Source: Candidatus Pelagibacter communis (GTDB lineage: Bacteria > Pseudomonadota > Alphaproteobacteria > Pelagibacterales > Pelagibacteraceae). Taken from it: a stretch of 40,979 bases of DNA. How positions within the stretch are numbered: position 1 is the stretch's first letter; every line of letters starts with the position of its first letter. This document shows positions 9,471-16,599 of this stretch, one piece after another. The DNA lies in assembly GCF_001180185.1 (NCBI RefSeq), contig NZ_CVSS01000062.1, positions 1-40,979 of the forward strand. The letters are read 5' to 3'. Both the position numbers and the translations under genes were made by a program. The notes beneath the pieces were generated by a model. The model was given only the letters and a program-made list of their open reading frames with translations. It did not search any database and was not told the DNA's origin.

Positions 9471-11365
9471 TATTTAATTATATTATTATTAATAAGATCA
9501 GTTTTTATTTCGTCTAATATAGCCGGGTCGTCGATTGTTGGTGGCATTTTATATTCCTCTTTATCTGCAATTTTTCTTATTGTTCCTCTTAAAATTTTAC
9601 CTGATCTAGTTTTGGGTAACCTCTTTATTACAATTGCTACTTTAAAAGCGGCTACTGGACCAATCTTATCTCTAACCATTTGAATACATTCTTTTGAAAT
9701 ATCTTCATGACTTTTCTCAACACCAGCTTTTAAAACTACTAAACCAATAGGCAATTGTCCCTTTAATTTATCTGCGATACCAAGAACTGCACATTCAGCA
9801 ACTGACTGATGTTCTGATAAGACCTCCTCTATTGCACCGGTAGACAACCTGTGTCCAGCAACATTTATTATGTCGTCTGTCCTAGACATAATCCAGATAT
9901 AACCATCATCATCGATATGACCTGCATCATAAGTTTGATAAAAACCTTCATAGTTACTCATATAATTTTCTTTATACCTCTTATCAGCATTCCACAGTGT
10001 TGGAAAAGTTCCTGGTGGAAGTGGTAATTTAACAACTATATCCCCCATCTCATTTGGCTTTGCCAAAGATTGATCGGGTTTAATGATTTTGACATCATAA
10101 CCAGGCACAGCTTTACATGCTGAACCGTATTTTGTTTTCATCATTTCAATTCCTGTACAATTTGAACTTATTGCCCAACTTGTTTCAGTTTGCCACCAAT
10201 GATCAATCACAGGCACTTTTAATAAATTTTCAGCCCACTTGATAGTATCTGGGTCTGCTCTTTCTCCTGCAAGAAAAAGACTCTCAAATTTACTTAAATC
10301 ATATTTTGAAAAAAATTTTCCCTCTGGATCCTCTTTTTTAATAGCTCTAAATGCTGTTGGAGCTGTAAATAAAGACTTTACTTTGTAATCAGAAATAATT
10401 TTCCAGAATGCTCCAGCATCAGGTGTCCCTACTGGTTTTCCTTCAAATAGCACAGTAGTGCATCCTTTGAACAATGGTGCATAGACAATGTAAGAGTGAC
10501 CGACTATCCATCCTATATCACTTGCTGACCACCAAATATCTTCTTCATCTATGTTATAGATGTTTTTCATCGTCCATTTAAGAGCCACTATATGTCCACC
10601 AATGTCTCTTACTATACCTTTAGGAGTCCCGGTAGTTCCTGATGTATAAAGAATATAGGCAAATTCATTCGAATTCATTTCAACACAATCTGCTTCCTCT
10701 GAGTCTGTATGAGCTTCATCCCAACTTATTTCTTTTGGAGCATTTAATTTAACTTCATGACCTTCTCTTTGAAACAAAATCATCTTACTAATCTTATGTT
10801 TGGCTTGTTTAACTGCTTCATCTACAAGAGGTTTGTATTCCACAGTTCTGCCTGGTTCAAAACCACAAGAAGCTGTAACTAAAAGTTTTGCTTTACTATC
10901 ATCTATTCTACTTGCAAGTTCATTAGAGGCAAAACCACCAAACACAACAGAGTGAATTGCACCAATTCTTGCACAAGCTAGCATTGCAATAACCGCTTCA
11001 GGGATCATTGGCATATAAATTATAACTCTATCCCCTTTATTTATATTTTGAGCTTTTAAAGCTCCTGCAAATTTCGAAACTTTTGATCTTAGCTGCTCAT
11101 ACGTAAAATGATTTTTGTTACCAGTTATAGGACTATCGTAAATTAAAGCGGTTTTTTTTCCTCTGCCTTGATCAATGTGTATATCTAAAGCATTATAACA
11201 GGTATTTGTAATGCCATCCTCAAACCATTTATAAAACGGAGGATTTGATTTATTCAAAATTTTAGTGGGTTTTTTAAACCAAAATATATCTTCAGAGGCT
11301 TGTTGCCAAAATTTTTCTGGGTTTTTAATAGATTGCTCATATATTTCTTGAAATTTATTAGACAT
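9470..11365 (-). CDS. prpE: Propionyl-CoA synthetase-type acyl-CoA ligase
   Basis: An AMP-forming acyl-CoA synthetase of 631 residues. The adenylation P-loop YTSGTTGTPKG is at about 240-250, DHWWQTETSW follows in the middle, and PKTRSGKILRGTIRK near the C-terminus holds the catalytic lysine. The ASCGFEPGRTVEYKPLVDEA block (about 165-184) is characteristic of PrpE-type propionate:CoA ligases rather than Acs, so propionate or a similar short acid is the likely substrate. Acetate activation is not excluded. It is the first gene of a two-gene unit with the SMR transporter and is divergent from the proteorhodopsin gene across a 213-base regulatory gap. Confidence 0.9.
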   Translation of the reverse strand: MSNKFQEIYEQSIKNPEKFWQQASEDIFWFKKPTKILNKSNPPFYKWFEDGITNTCYNALDIHIDQGRGKKTALIYDSPITGNKNHFTYEQLRSKVSKFAGALKAQNINKGDRVIIYMPMIPEAVIAMLACARIGAIHSVVFGGFASNELASRIDDSKAKLLVTASCGFEPGRTVEYKPLVDEAVKQAKHKISKMILFQREGHEVKLNAPKEISWDEAHTDSEEADCVEMNSNEFAYILYTSGTTGTPKGIVRDIGGHIVALKWTMKNIYNIDEEDIWWSASDIGWIVGHSYIVYAPLFKGCTTVLFEGKPVGTPDAGAFWKIISDYKVKSLFTAPTAFRAIKKEDPEGKFFSKYDLSKFESLFLAGERADPDTIKWAENLLKVPVIDHWWQTETSWAISSNCTGIEMMKTKYGSACKAVPGYDVKIIKPDQSLAKPNEMGDIVVKLPLPPGTFPTLWNADKRYKENYMSNYEGFYQTYDAGHIDDDGYIWIMSRTDDIINVAGHRLSTGAIEEVLSEHQSVAECAVLGIADKLKGQLPIGLVVLKAGVEKSHEDISKECIQMVRDKIGPVAAFKVAIVIKRLPKTRSGKILRGTIRKIADKEEYKMPPTIDDPAILDEIKTDLINNNIIK

Positions 11366-11472
11366 AAAATTTTGATTCGAATTCCTTATTTTTTTTGATT
11401 TTTAACTTATAAATTGTATTTAATTTTAAAAAACCAATAAAATCAATGTAAATTAATGCCATTTAAGTCTTC

Positions 11473-11478
11473 TATAAT
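11473..11478 (+). promoter_or_regulatory. Candidate -10 box for proteorhodopsin
   Basis: TATAAT at 11473-11478 is the best -10 match in the gap upstream of the proteorhodopsin gene. No good -35 lies 16-18 bases before it, so this is tentative. If used, the mRNA leader would be about 95 bases and would include the two inverted repeats at 11511-11546. Confidence 0.35.
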
Positions 11479-11510
11479 GTCCTTTAATTTGGTAATTAAC
11501 GCTCAACTTT

Positions 11511-11546
11511 GGCTTAGGGAAGCTTAAGCCTAGTTTATATAAACTA
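11511..11546 (+). promoter_or_regulatory. Tandem inverted repeats in the proteorhodopsin leader
   Basis: Two adjacent symmetric elements lie 33-68 bases before the proteorhodopsin start. The first is GGCTTA (11511-11516) paired with TAAGCC (11525-11530) around an 8-base spacer. The second is a perfect 16-base palindrome, TAGTTTATATAAACTA, at 11531-11546. They could be binding sites for a dimeric regulator or two short hairpins in the mRNA leader. The symmetry is directly visible; the function is inferred. AT-rich DNA makes short palindromes common, but a 16-base perfect one is less so. Confidence 0.45.
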
Positions 11547-11578
11547 AAAGTAAAAACTAACTAAAGAGGGAGTTTTTT

Positions 11579-12352
11579 ATGAAAAAACTTAAAATGTTTG
11601 CTCTTGCAGTTGTTGCCTTAACGGGTTTAACAGGAATTGCGCATGCAGCAGACGCTACGATGTTAGCCCAGGATGACTTCGTTGGAATATCTTTTTGGAT
11701 AATTTCAATGGGTATGTTAGCTGCGACTGCATTTTTCTTTATGGAAAGAAGTACAGTTAATCCTGCTTGGAAAACATCAGTAACTGTTGCAGGTCTTGTA
11801 ACTGGTATTGCTTTCATTCACTACATGTACATGAGAGAAGTATGGGTTATGACTGGTGACTCACCAACAGTATACAGATATATTGACTGGCTAATTACTG
11901 TGCCATTACAGATGATAGAGTTTTATTTAATTCTAGTAGCTGTAAGAAAAGCAAATTCTGGAATATTCTGGAGATTGTTAATCGGTTCATTAGTAATGTT
12001 AATCGGTGGATATTTAGGAGAAGCTGGATACATCAACGCTACACTTGGTTTCATTATCGGTATGGCAGGTTGGGTATACATTCTTTATGAAATATTCTCA
12101 GGTGAAGCTGGAAAAGCTGCTGGCAAGAGCGGAAATAAAGCTCTAGTAACTGCGTTCGGTGCAATGAGAATGATTGTAACCGTTGGTTGGGCTATTTATC
12201 CATTAGGTTATGTATTTGGTTACCTAACTGGTGGTGTAGATGCAAACTCATTAAACGTTGTTTACAACTTAGCAGACTTCATTAATAAAATTGCATTCGG
12301 TCTAGTAATCTGGGCTGCTGCAGTTAGTTCTGGAGCTGCAAGAAGCAGATAA
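11579..12352 (+). CDS. Proteorhodopsin, blue-absorbing type
   Basis: A seven-helix retinal-binding, light-driven proton pump of the inner membrane, 257 residues long with a cleavable-looking signal sequence (about residues 1-23, ending in IAHA). Key residues by homology with the green proteorhodopsin eBAC31A08 are: Schiff-base lysine K237 (in LADFINKIAFG), proton acceptor D103 and arginine R100 in VYRYIDW, proton donor E114, and the histidine partner H81 in FIHYMYMREVW. The spectral tuning position (105 in the reference) is Q111 in ITVPLQMIEF, which predicts blue-light absorption. A strong ribosome binding site (AAAGAGGGAG) is six bases before the ATG. The gene has its own leader and is followed by a strong terminator, so it is probably a single-gene transcript. 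Retinal synthesis genes are not in the window. Confidence 0.98.
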   Translation: MKKLKMFALAVVALTGLTGIAHAADATMLAQDDFVGISFWIISMGMLAATAFFFMERSTVNPAWKTSVTVAGLVTGIAFIHYMYMREVWVMTGDSPTVYRYIDWLITVPLQMIEFYLILVAVRKANSGIFWRLLIGSLVMLIGGYLGEAGYINATLGFIIGMAGWVYILYEIFSGEAGKAAGKSGNKALVTAFGAMRMIVTVGWAIYPLGYVFGYLTGGVDANSLNVVYNLADFINKIAFGLVIWAAAVSSGAARSR

Positions 12353-12371
12353 TAACTAAAATATAATTATT

Positions 12372-12411
12372 AAAGGGCGGGTATGTTTTCACATACTTGC
12401 CCTTTTTTTTT
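12372..12411 (+). terminator. Rho-independent terminator of proteorhodopsin
   Basis: A 14-base-pair stem (AAAGGGCGGGTATG with CATACTTGCCCTTT, two G-T pairs) around a 6-base loop, running directly into a nine-T tract. It begins about 20 bases after the proteorhodopsin stop. It is by far the clearest intrinsic terminator in the window and should separate the pump from the ferredoxin genes. Confidence 0.9.
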
Positions 12412-12432
12412 GTATGATTATATATAATATTA

Positions 12433-12753
12433 ATGGCTAAAATTACTTACATAACTCATGATCAACAAACCCATACCATAGATGTTCAGAATGGACTGAC
12501 TGTTATGGAGGGTGCTATTCAAAATGATATTGCAGGAATAGATGCTGATTGTGGAGGAGGCATGGCTTGTGCAACTTGCCATGTCTATGTTAACGAAAAT
12601 TGGTTTGATAAAATTCCAACCAAAGAGGATGGTGAAGAAGATATGCTGGATATGGCATTTGAGCCAAAAAAAAATAGTCGACTAAGTTGTCAAATTACAG
12701 TTACAGATGAACTAGATGGTTTAATAGTCAACTTACCTTCTAAACAAAGTTAA
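12433..12753 (+). CDS. [2Fe-2S] ferredoxin, adrenodoxin/putidaredoxin type
   Basis: A 106-residue soluble electron carrier. Four cluster cysteines are at C40, C46, C49 and C86, giving the Cx5Cx2C...C spacing of vertebrate-type ferredoxins ([10 protein letters not shown], then SCQI). Such proteins pass electrons to P450s, to Fe-S assembly or to dedicated oxygenases. It is separated by one base from a ferredoxin reductase-like gene, the likely electron donor. The short space after the proteorhodopsin terminator has no obvious ribosome binding site, so initiation may be leaderless or weak. Confidence 0.93.
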   Translation: MAKITYITHDQQTHTIDVQNGLTVMEGAIQNDIAGIDADCGGGMACATCHVYVNENWFDKIPTKEDGEEDMLDMAFEPKKNSRLSCQITVTDELDGLIVNLPSKQS

Positions 12754-12754
12754 A

Positions 12755-13774
12755 ATGATAAAAACAGATGCATTAATAATTGGAGCTGGACCTACTGGTT
12801 TATTTACGGCGCATCAATTAAAATTAATTGGACTTGACTGCCAGATTGTAGATAATTTGGATAAAATTGGTGGTCAGTGTATTGAGCTCTACCCTGATAA
12901 ACCTATTTATGATATTCCTGCAATTCCTGAGTGCACTGGGGAGGATTTAACAAATAATTTGATAAATCAATTAAAACCATTTGAAATTAAATTTCATTTA
13001 AGTGAGAGAGTAGAGGAAGTTAAAAAAGAGAATGAAAAGTGGATTGTAAAAACTAGTGGGGGCAAGATTTTTTTAACACCGAATGTAATAATTGCTGGCG
13101 GTGTAGGCTCGTTTGAACCTAGAAAATTTCCAGTAAAGGATACTGAAAAATTTGAAAATATTTCTGTATTTTATTCAATAAAAGATAAAACAATATTTAA
13201 GGGCAGAACAGTTACTATTTTTGGTGGTGGTGATAGCGCGCTAGATTGGGCGGTTGAATTATCTAAAAATTCAAAAGTAAATTTAGTTCATCGAAGAGAT
13301 GATTTTAGAGGGGCAGAAGCTACTGTTGAGAAAGTAAAACAGCTAGAAAAGGAGGGGAAAATTCATCTTTTTACCAAGTATCAAATGATTGCAATTGAGG
13401 GTAAAGATAAATTAGAAAATATAGAGATACAAAGTGATGATAAAGAGATAAAAAAAATAAAAACTGACTATGCACTAGGTTTTTTTGGTTTAATTATGCA
13501 GCTTGGCCCCATAGCAAACTGGGGGCTAAACATTGATAAAAAAACAATAGAAGTAGACACAGAAAAGTTTGAAACAAATCAGAAGGGAATCTATGCAGTT
13601 GGAGATATATGTAGCTATCCTGGAAAATTGAAATTAATTTTATCAGGTTTCCATGAAGGTGCTTTAGCTGCGAGAGCATGTTTTAAATTAGCTAGACCAA
13701 ATGAAAAATACAGGTTTGAATTTACTACATCATCAAAAACGATTAAAAATCGACTTGGTGTAAAAAGTGATTGA
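12755..13774 (+). CDS. Ferredoxin-NADP+ reductase, thioredoxin reductase-like (FNR2/YumC) type
   Basis: A 339-residue two-dinucleotide-binding flavoprotein. The FAD motif is at the N-terminus (ALIIGAGPTGLFTAHQL), the NADPH motif in the middle (TIFGGGDSALDWAVEL), and the C-terminal FAD motif is GIYAVGDI. It resembles thioredoxin reductase but lacks the redox CxxC in the NADPH domain, which fits type 2 ferredoxin-NADP reductases such as YumC. Its position one base after the ferredoxin gene suggests that it reduces that ferredoxin. It is often auto-annotated as trxB in SAR11 genomes, but the missing CxxC argues against disulfide chemistry. The GST gene overlaps its 3' end by 8 bases. Confidence 0.88.
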   Translation: MIKTDALIIGAGPTGLFTAHQLKLIGLDCQIVDNLDKIGGQCIELYPDKPIYDIPAIPECTGEDLTNNLINQLKPFEIKFHLSERVEEVKKENEKWIVKTSGGKIFLTPNVIIAGGVGSFEPRKFPVKDTEKFENISVFYSIKDKTIFKGRTVTIFGGGDSALDWAVELSKNSKVNLVHRRDDFRGAEATVEKVKQLEKEGKIHLFTKYQMIAIEGKDKLENIEIQSDDKEIKKIKTDYALGFFGLIMQLGPIANWGLNIDKKTIEVDTEKFETNQKGIYAVGDICSYPGKLKLILSGFHEGALAARACFKLARPNEKYRFEFTTSSKTIKNRLGVKSD

Positions 13775-14393
13775 ACTATTTACAGCTAATACTCCAAATG
13801 GAAAAAAAATTAGCATTATGCTTGAGGAGATTGGCTATGAATATAGAGTTACTAAAATAGATCTTGATAAAAAAGAACAATTTTCAGAAAAATTTAAAAA
13901 AATTAGTCCTTTTAGTAAAATTCCAGTAATTATCGACCATAAAAAAAATATAACTGTTTTTGAGTCAGGAGCAATACTAATATATCTAGCTGAGCAAAGT
14001 GGAAAATTTTATGATATTAAAGATAGATTAATAATAAACCAATGGTTGATGGCTCAAATGGGCTACATAGGTCCTATGTTAGGTCAACATCATCAATTTC
14101 ATCATTATAATCCCGGTAAAAGTAAATTTGGTGAAGACAGATATTTTAAAATATCAAAAAGAATTTATGATGAGCTTGATCAAAGACTGTCAAATTGCAG
14201 ATTTTTATCTGGTGAGGAATATACAATTGCAGATATTGCGACTTTTCCTTGGATTGCCCGTCATGAATGGCACGATATCGGTTTAGTACAATATAAGAAT
14301 CTTACTAGATGGTATAATGAAATTTCAAAACGTGATGCCGTGATAAAAGGTTTTAAGTTTATGAAAAAAGATGAATTTCCACCTAAACCTTAA
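13767..14393 (+). CDS. Glutathione S-transferase, YfcG/Ure2p-like
   Basis: A 208-residue GST with an N-terminal thioredoxin-like domain and an all-alpha C-terminal domain. The segment TANTPNGKKISIMLEE near the N-terminus is typical of the YfcG/YghU (nu) class, in which the TPNG loop binds glutathione, and FESGAILIYLAE carries the usual glutathione-contact Glu-Ser pair. Members of this class have disulfide-bond reductase or peroxide-reducing activity. The start is GTG at 13767, overlapping the reductase gene by 8 bases, so it is translationally coupled with the ferredoxin unit. Confidence 0.9.
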   Translation: MIELFTANTPNGKKISIMLEEIGYEYRVTKIDLDKKEQFSEKFKKISPFSKIPVIIDHKKNITVFESGAILIYLAEQSGKFYDIKDRLIINQWLMAQMGYIGPMLGQHHQFHHYNPGKSKFGEDRYFKISKRIYDELDQRLSNCRFLSGEEYTIADIATFPWIARHEWHDIGLVQYKNLTRWYNEISKRDAVIKGFKFMKKDEFPPKP

Positions 14394-14498
14394 TTAGCTC
14401 ATCGAGCTTAATAATCTAAATAATGATGCAAAAATTCCGTGACCAGATAATTCTATAGCTATAATAATTATAATAATTAATATAAAGCTTTTATTCAT
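14394..14498 (-). CDS. Tiny hydrophobic ORF (34 residues), possible membrane microprotein
   Basis: An ATG at 14498 opens a 34-residue frame that starts MNKSFILIIIIIIAIELSG and ends at a TAA (14394-14396) abutting the GST stop on the other strand. Residues 4-16 form one short hydrophobic helix dominated by isoleucine. Its ATG overlaps the TGA of the preceding small ORF in ATGA, the usual geometry of translational coupling. I do not recognise the family. It could be a chance frame in AT-rich DNA, but it exactly fills the space between its neighbours. Confidence 0.4.
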   Translation of the reverse strand: MNKSFILIIIIIIAIELSGHGIFASLFRLLSSMS

Positions 14499-14632
14499 CT
14501 GCTAAACACAAATACTAATAATAAAATCCAAAAAAAAGCATAATAAAAGTAAATGTACTTTTTTGTAAAATTATATGTTATTGGATTACCAACCAATTTT
14601 TTTTTTTTAATTTTATTGCTTTTTTTAGTCAT
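14495..14632 (-). CDS. Small single-helix membrane protein (45 residues) coupled to dksA
   Basis: Starting at an ATG at 14632 that overlaps the dksA stop (ATGACTAA), this frame encodes a lysine-rich N-terminal half and a C-terminal hydrophobic helix (YIYFYYAFFWILLLVFVF), with a positive-inside N-terminus predicted. A run of twelve A residues encodes the Lys-rich stretch before the helix and could be a slippage site. A longer in-frame start at 14677 lies inside dksA and seems less likely. I do not recognise a family. The overlap with dksA and the next mini-ORF suggests a real translated unit, but this needs comparative support. Confidence 0.5.
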   Translation of the reverse strand: MTKKSNKIKKKKLVGNPITYNFTKKYIYFYYAFFWILLLVFVFSR

Positions 14633-15125
14633 CAGCATGAACTTTCTCGTTTTTCTCATGTTTTTCTTGTGCAGCAATCGTATATTTCGCCACAGGTCTT
14701 GCCATTAACCTTTTCAATCCAATTGGTTCAGCTGTATCTAAACAATAACCATATGTTTCATCTTTAATTCTTATAAGTGCTTTATCTATTTCAGAAATTA
14801 ATTTTATTTGTCGGTTTATTGCTTTCATCTCAACATTTTTGTCTGTGTAAGAACTAGCTTGATCAACTATATCTGCAGAGATACTATTATCATCCATGCT
14901 TCCATTGTATAAAGCTTCATTGTTAGCTTTAACCAACTCTTTTCTCCATTCTTGTAATTTTATCCTAAAAAAAACTTTATGTTTATCACACATATATTTT
15001 TCACTATCTTTAGGTACATAATTTTTTGAGATTTTAATTGGAGCTTTTACTACAGTCTTAACCTTGCTAATTTTTTTAGTTTTTGATTTGGTTACTTTTC
15101 TTTTTGATTTTGTAGTTTTAGGCAT
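14625..15125 (-). CDS. dksA: DksA/TraR-family RNA polymerase-binding transcription factor
   Basis: Binds the RNA polymerase secondary channel and, with ppGpp, adjusts transcription of ribosomal and biosynthetic genes. The protein is 166 residues with a basic N-terminal tail of about 40 residues, a coiled-coil with the acidic tip D85-I-V-D88-x-A90 that matches the functional DxxDxA motif of E. coli DksA, and a C-terminal globular part GYCLDTAEPIGLKRLMARPVA. Of the four zinc cysteines in E. coli, only the first (C128) remains; the others are T131, T149 and A152. A zinc-free fold of this kind also occurs in other alphaproteobacteria. It has a strong promoter directly upstream and two mini-ORFs behind it. 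Confidence 0.92.
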   Translation of the reverse strand: MPKTTKSKRKVTKSKTKKISKVKTVVKAPIKISKNYVPKDSEKYMCDKHKVFFRIKLQEWRKELVKANNEALYNGSMDDNSISADIVDQASSYTDKNVEMKAINRQIKLISEIDKALIRIKDETYGYCLDTAEPIGLKRLMARPVAKYTIAAQEKHEKNEKVHADD

Positions 15126-15140
15126 TATTTCAATTTAATA

Positions 15141-15175
15141 GCGGGGCAGTATATTCAGCAAAATAAAGGTGTCAA
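15141..15175 (-). promoter_or_regulatory. Strong sigma70-type promoter of dksA with GC-only discriminator
   Basis: On the minus strand, TTGACA (15170-15175) and TATACT (15148-15153) are separated by 16 bases, a near-consensus promoter pointing at dksA. The seven bases after the -10 (15141-15147) read GCCCCGC, which is striking in such AT-rich DNA. GC-rich discriminators are the known mark of promoters repressed by ppGpp/DksA, so autoregulation is a reasonable inference. The leader to the ATG would be only about 15 bases. Confidence 0.7.
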
Positions 15176-15204
15176 CATTGGTTAATTGATGTAAATGTTT
15201 AAAT

Positions 15205-16593
15205 ATGAATGTTTTTAAAAGAAATATTAATAATATTTTTTTTATTTTTGTATTGTCACACTTGATAATTTGGACCTTGGTACCAACTATTACAAATCAA
15301 AATCTACCTCTTGATACTATTGAAGCGCTGGCATGGGGAAGTAATTTGGATTGGGGATTCAATAAACACCCACCAGCAAGCGCTTTTTTTGTTGAAATAT
15401 TTTTTCAAATTTTTGGTGCACAAGATTGGTCATATTATTTATTAAGTCAAATTTTTGTAATAATTTCCTTTTATTATGTCTTCAAATTATCAAATGAAAT
15501 TTTAAAAAATCCTGTATTAAGTTTAATTTCAGTCCTTCTATTAGAATCTATATTTTTTTATAATTTTACTACTCCCGAGTTTAATGTGAATGTATGTCAA
15601 TTACCATTTTGGTCAATTGTGGTTTATTACAGCTGGAAAATATTTAAGAATAAAAATATAAAATTTAAAGATTGTTTAATTGTCGGATCATTTGCTTCGA
15701 TAGGTTTCTTATCAAAATATCTTTTTATCTATTTGCTATTTTCTATTTTTATTTTATTTTTTTATTTTATCTTTCTTAAAAAAACTATGAAGTTTGAATT
15801 TAAATACTTCATAATTTTTGAAGTCTTTATAATATTACTAATTCCACATTTAATTTGGTTAAATAATAATGATTTTATTACCCTTACTTATGGATTAAAT
15901 AGAACAGATCTTGAGAACTCAATTTTTATAGATCATTTAAAATATCCAATAATTTTCATTGCTAAACAATTTGGATTATTAACACCTTTTTTTATCTTGA
16001 TATTTTTATTAGTTAAAAAAATTAAATTAAGATTAAATCCTAAAGATAAAGATTTAATTTTTTTGATTTTCATAAATATTTTTCCAATTTTTTTAATTTT
16101 CATTACTTCTTTAATTACCGGATCTAAAATAAGAACTATGTGGATGACACCTTTCTATTTATTCTTTGGTTTATTAATAGTTTATATTTTGCAATTACAA
16201 ATTGATCTTAAAAAAATTAATTCTTTTTTATATGGATTTATTTTTCTATTTTTTCTTTCACCAGCTTTATATTCTTACATTTCGATCAATGAAACAGATA
16301 AGAGAACTGATTATTTTGGAAAAGAAATAGCAGAACTTGTCGAAAGAAGATGGGGTCAAAATTTTTCTAATGAGATATTGTATGTTGTTGGCGATGAATG
16401 GTATGCAGGAAACTTATCTTATCATATGAGCTCAAGACCTAAATGGTTTTTAGATTTAAATAAGAAAACCAGCGAATTAGATCCTAATGGAGGGATCATA
16501 TATGTTGGAAACGCAGAAATTTTAAAAGAAATATGCCCTGGAGATTTTGGAAAAATTGATAGACAGGGTTATTGTATGATTGGGACAAAGTAA
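15205..16593 (+). CDS. GT39/ArnT-like polyprenyl-phosphate-sugar glycosyltransferase
   Basis: A 462-residue polytopic membrane protein with about ten hydrophobic helices. The first periplasmic loop has LDTIEALAWGSNLDWGFNKHPPASA, matching the acidic and KHPP motifs of PMT/ArnT-type (GT-C fold) enzymes, which move a sugar from a polyprenyl phosphate carrier to an acceptor on the periplasmic side. The acceptor (lipid A, protein or a glycan) is unknown. It is first in a four-gene plus-strand set with a DPM-like transferase six bases downstream, the usual source of polyprenyl-phosphate sugar. It is divergent from dksA. Confidence 0.82.
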   Translation: MNVFKRNINNIFFIFVLSHLIIWTLVPTITNQNLPLDTIEALAWGSNLDWGFNKHPPASAFFVEIFFQIFGAQDWSYYLLSQIFVIISFYYVFKLSNEILKNPVLSLISVLLLESIFFYNFTTPEFNVNVCQLPFWSIVVYYSWKIFKNKNIKFKDCLIVGSFASIGFLSKYLFIYLLFSIFILFFYFIFLKKTMKFEFKYFIIFEVFIILLIPHLIWLNNNDFITLTYGLNRTDLENSIFIDHLKYPIIFIAKQFGLLTPFFILIFLLVKKIKLRLNPKDKDLIFLIFINIFPIFLIFITSLITGSKIRTMWMTPFYLFFGLLIVYILQLQIDLKKINSFLYGFIFLFFLSPALYSYISINETDKRTDYFGKEIAELVERRWGQNFSNEILYVVGDEWYAGNLSYHMSSRPKWFLDLNKKTSELDPNGGIIYVGNAEILKEICPGDFGKIDRQGYCMIGTK

Positions 16594-16599
16594 GAAATT

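Noticed and set aside
11557..11817. 86-residue open frame on the minus strand opposite proteorhodopsin
   Set aside because: It lies antisense to the strongly supported proteorhodopsin gene, has no ribosome binding site and no recognisable domain; it looks like a shadow frame.
12423..12428. TATAAT just before the ferredoxin start as a promoter
   Set aside because: It is only five bases from the ATG and has no -35 at a normal distance; it would require initiation inside the gene.
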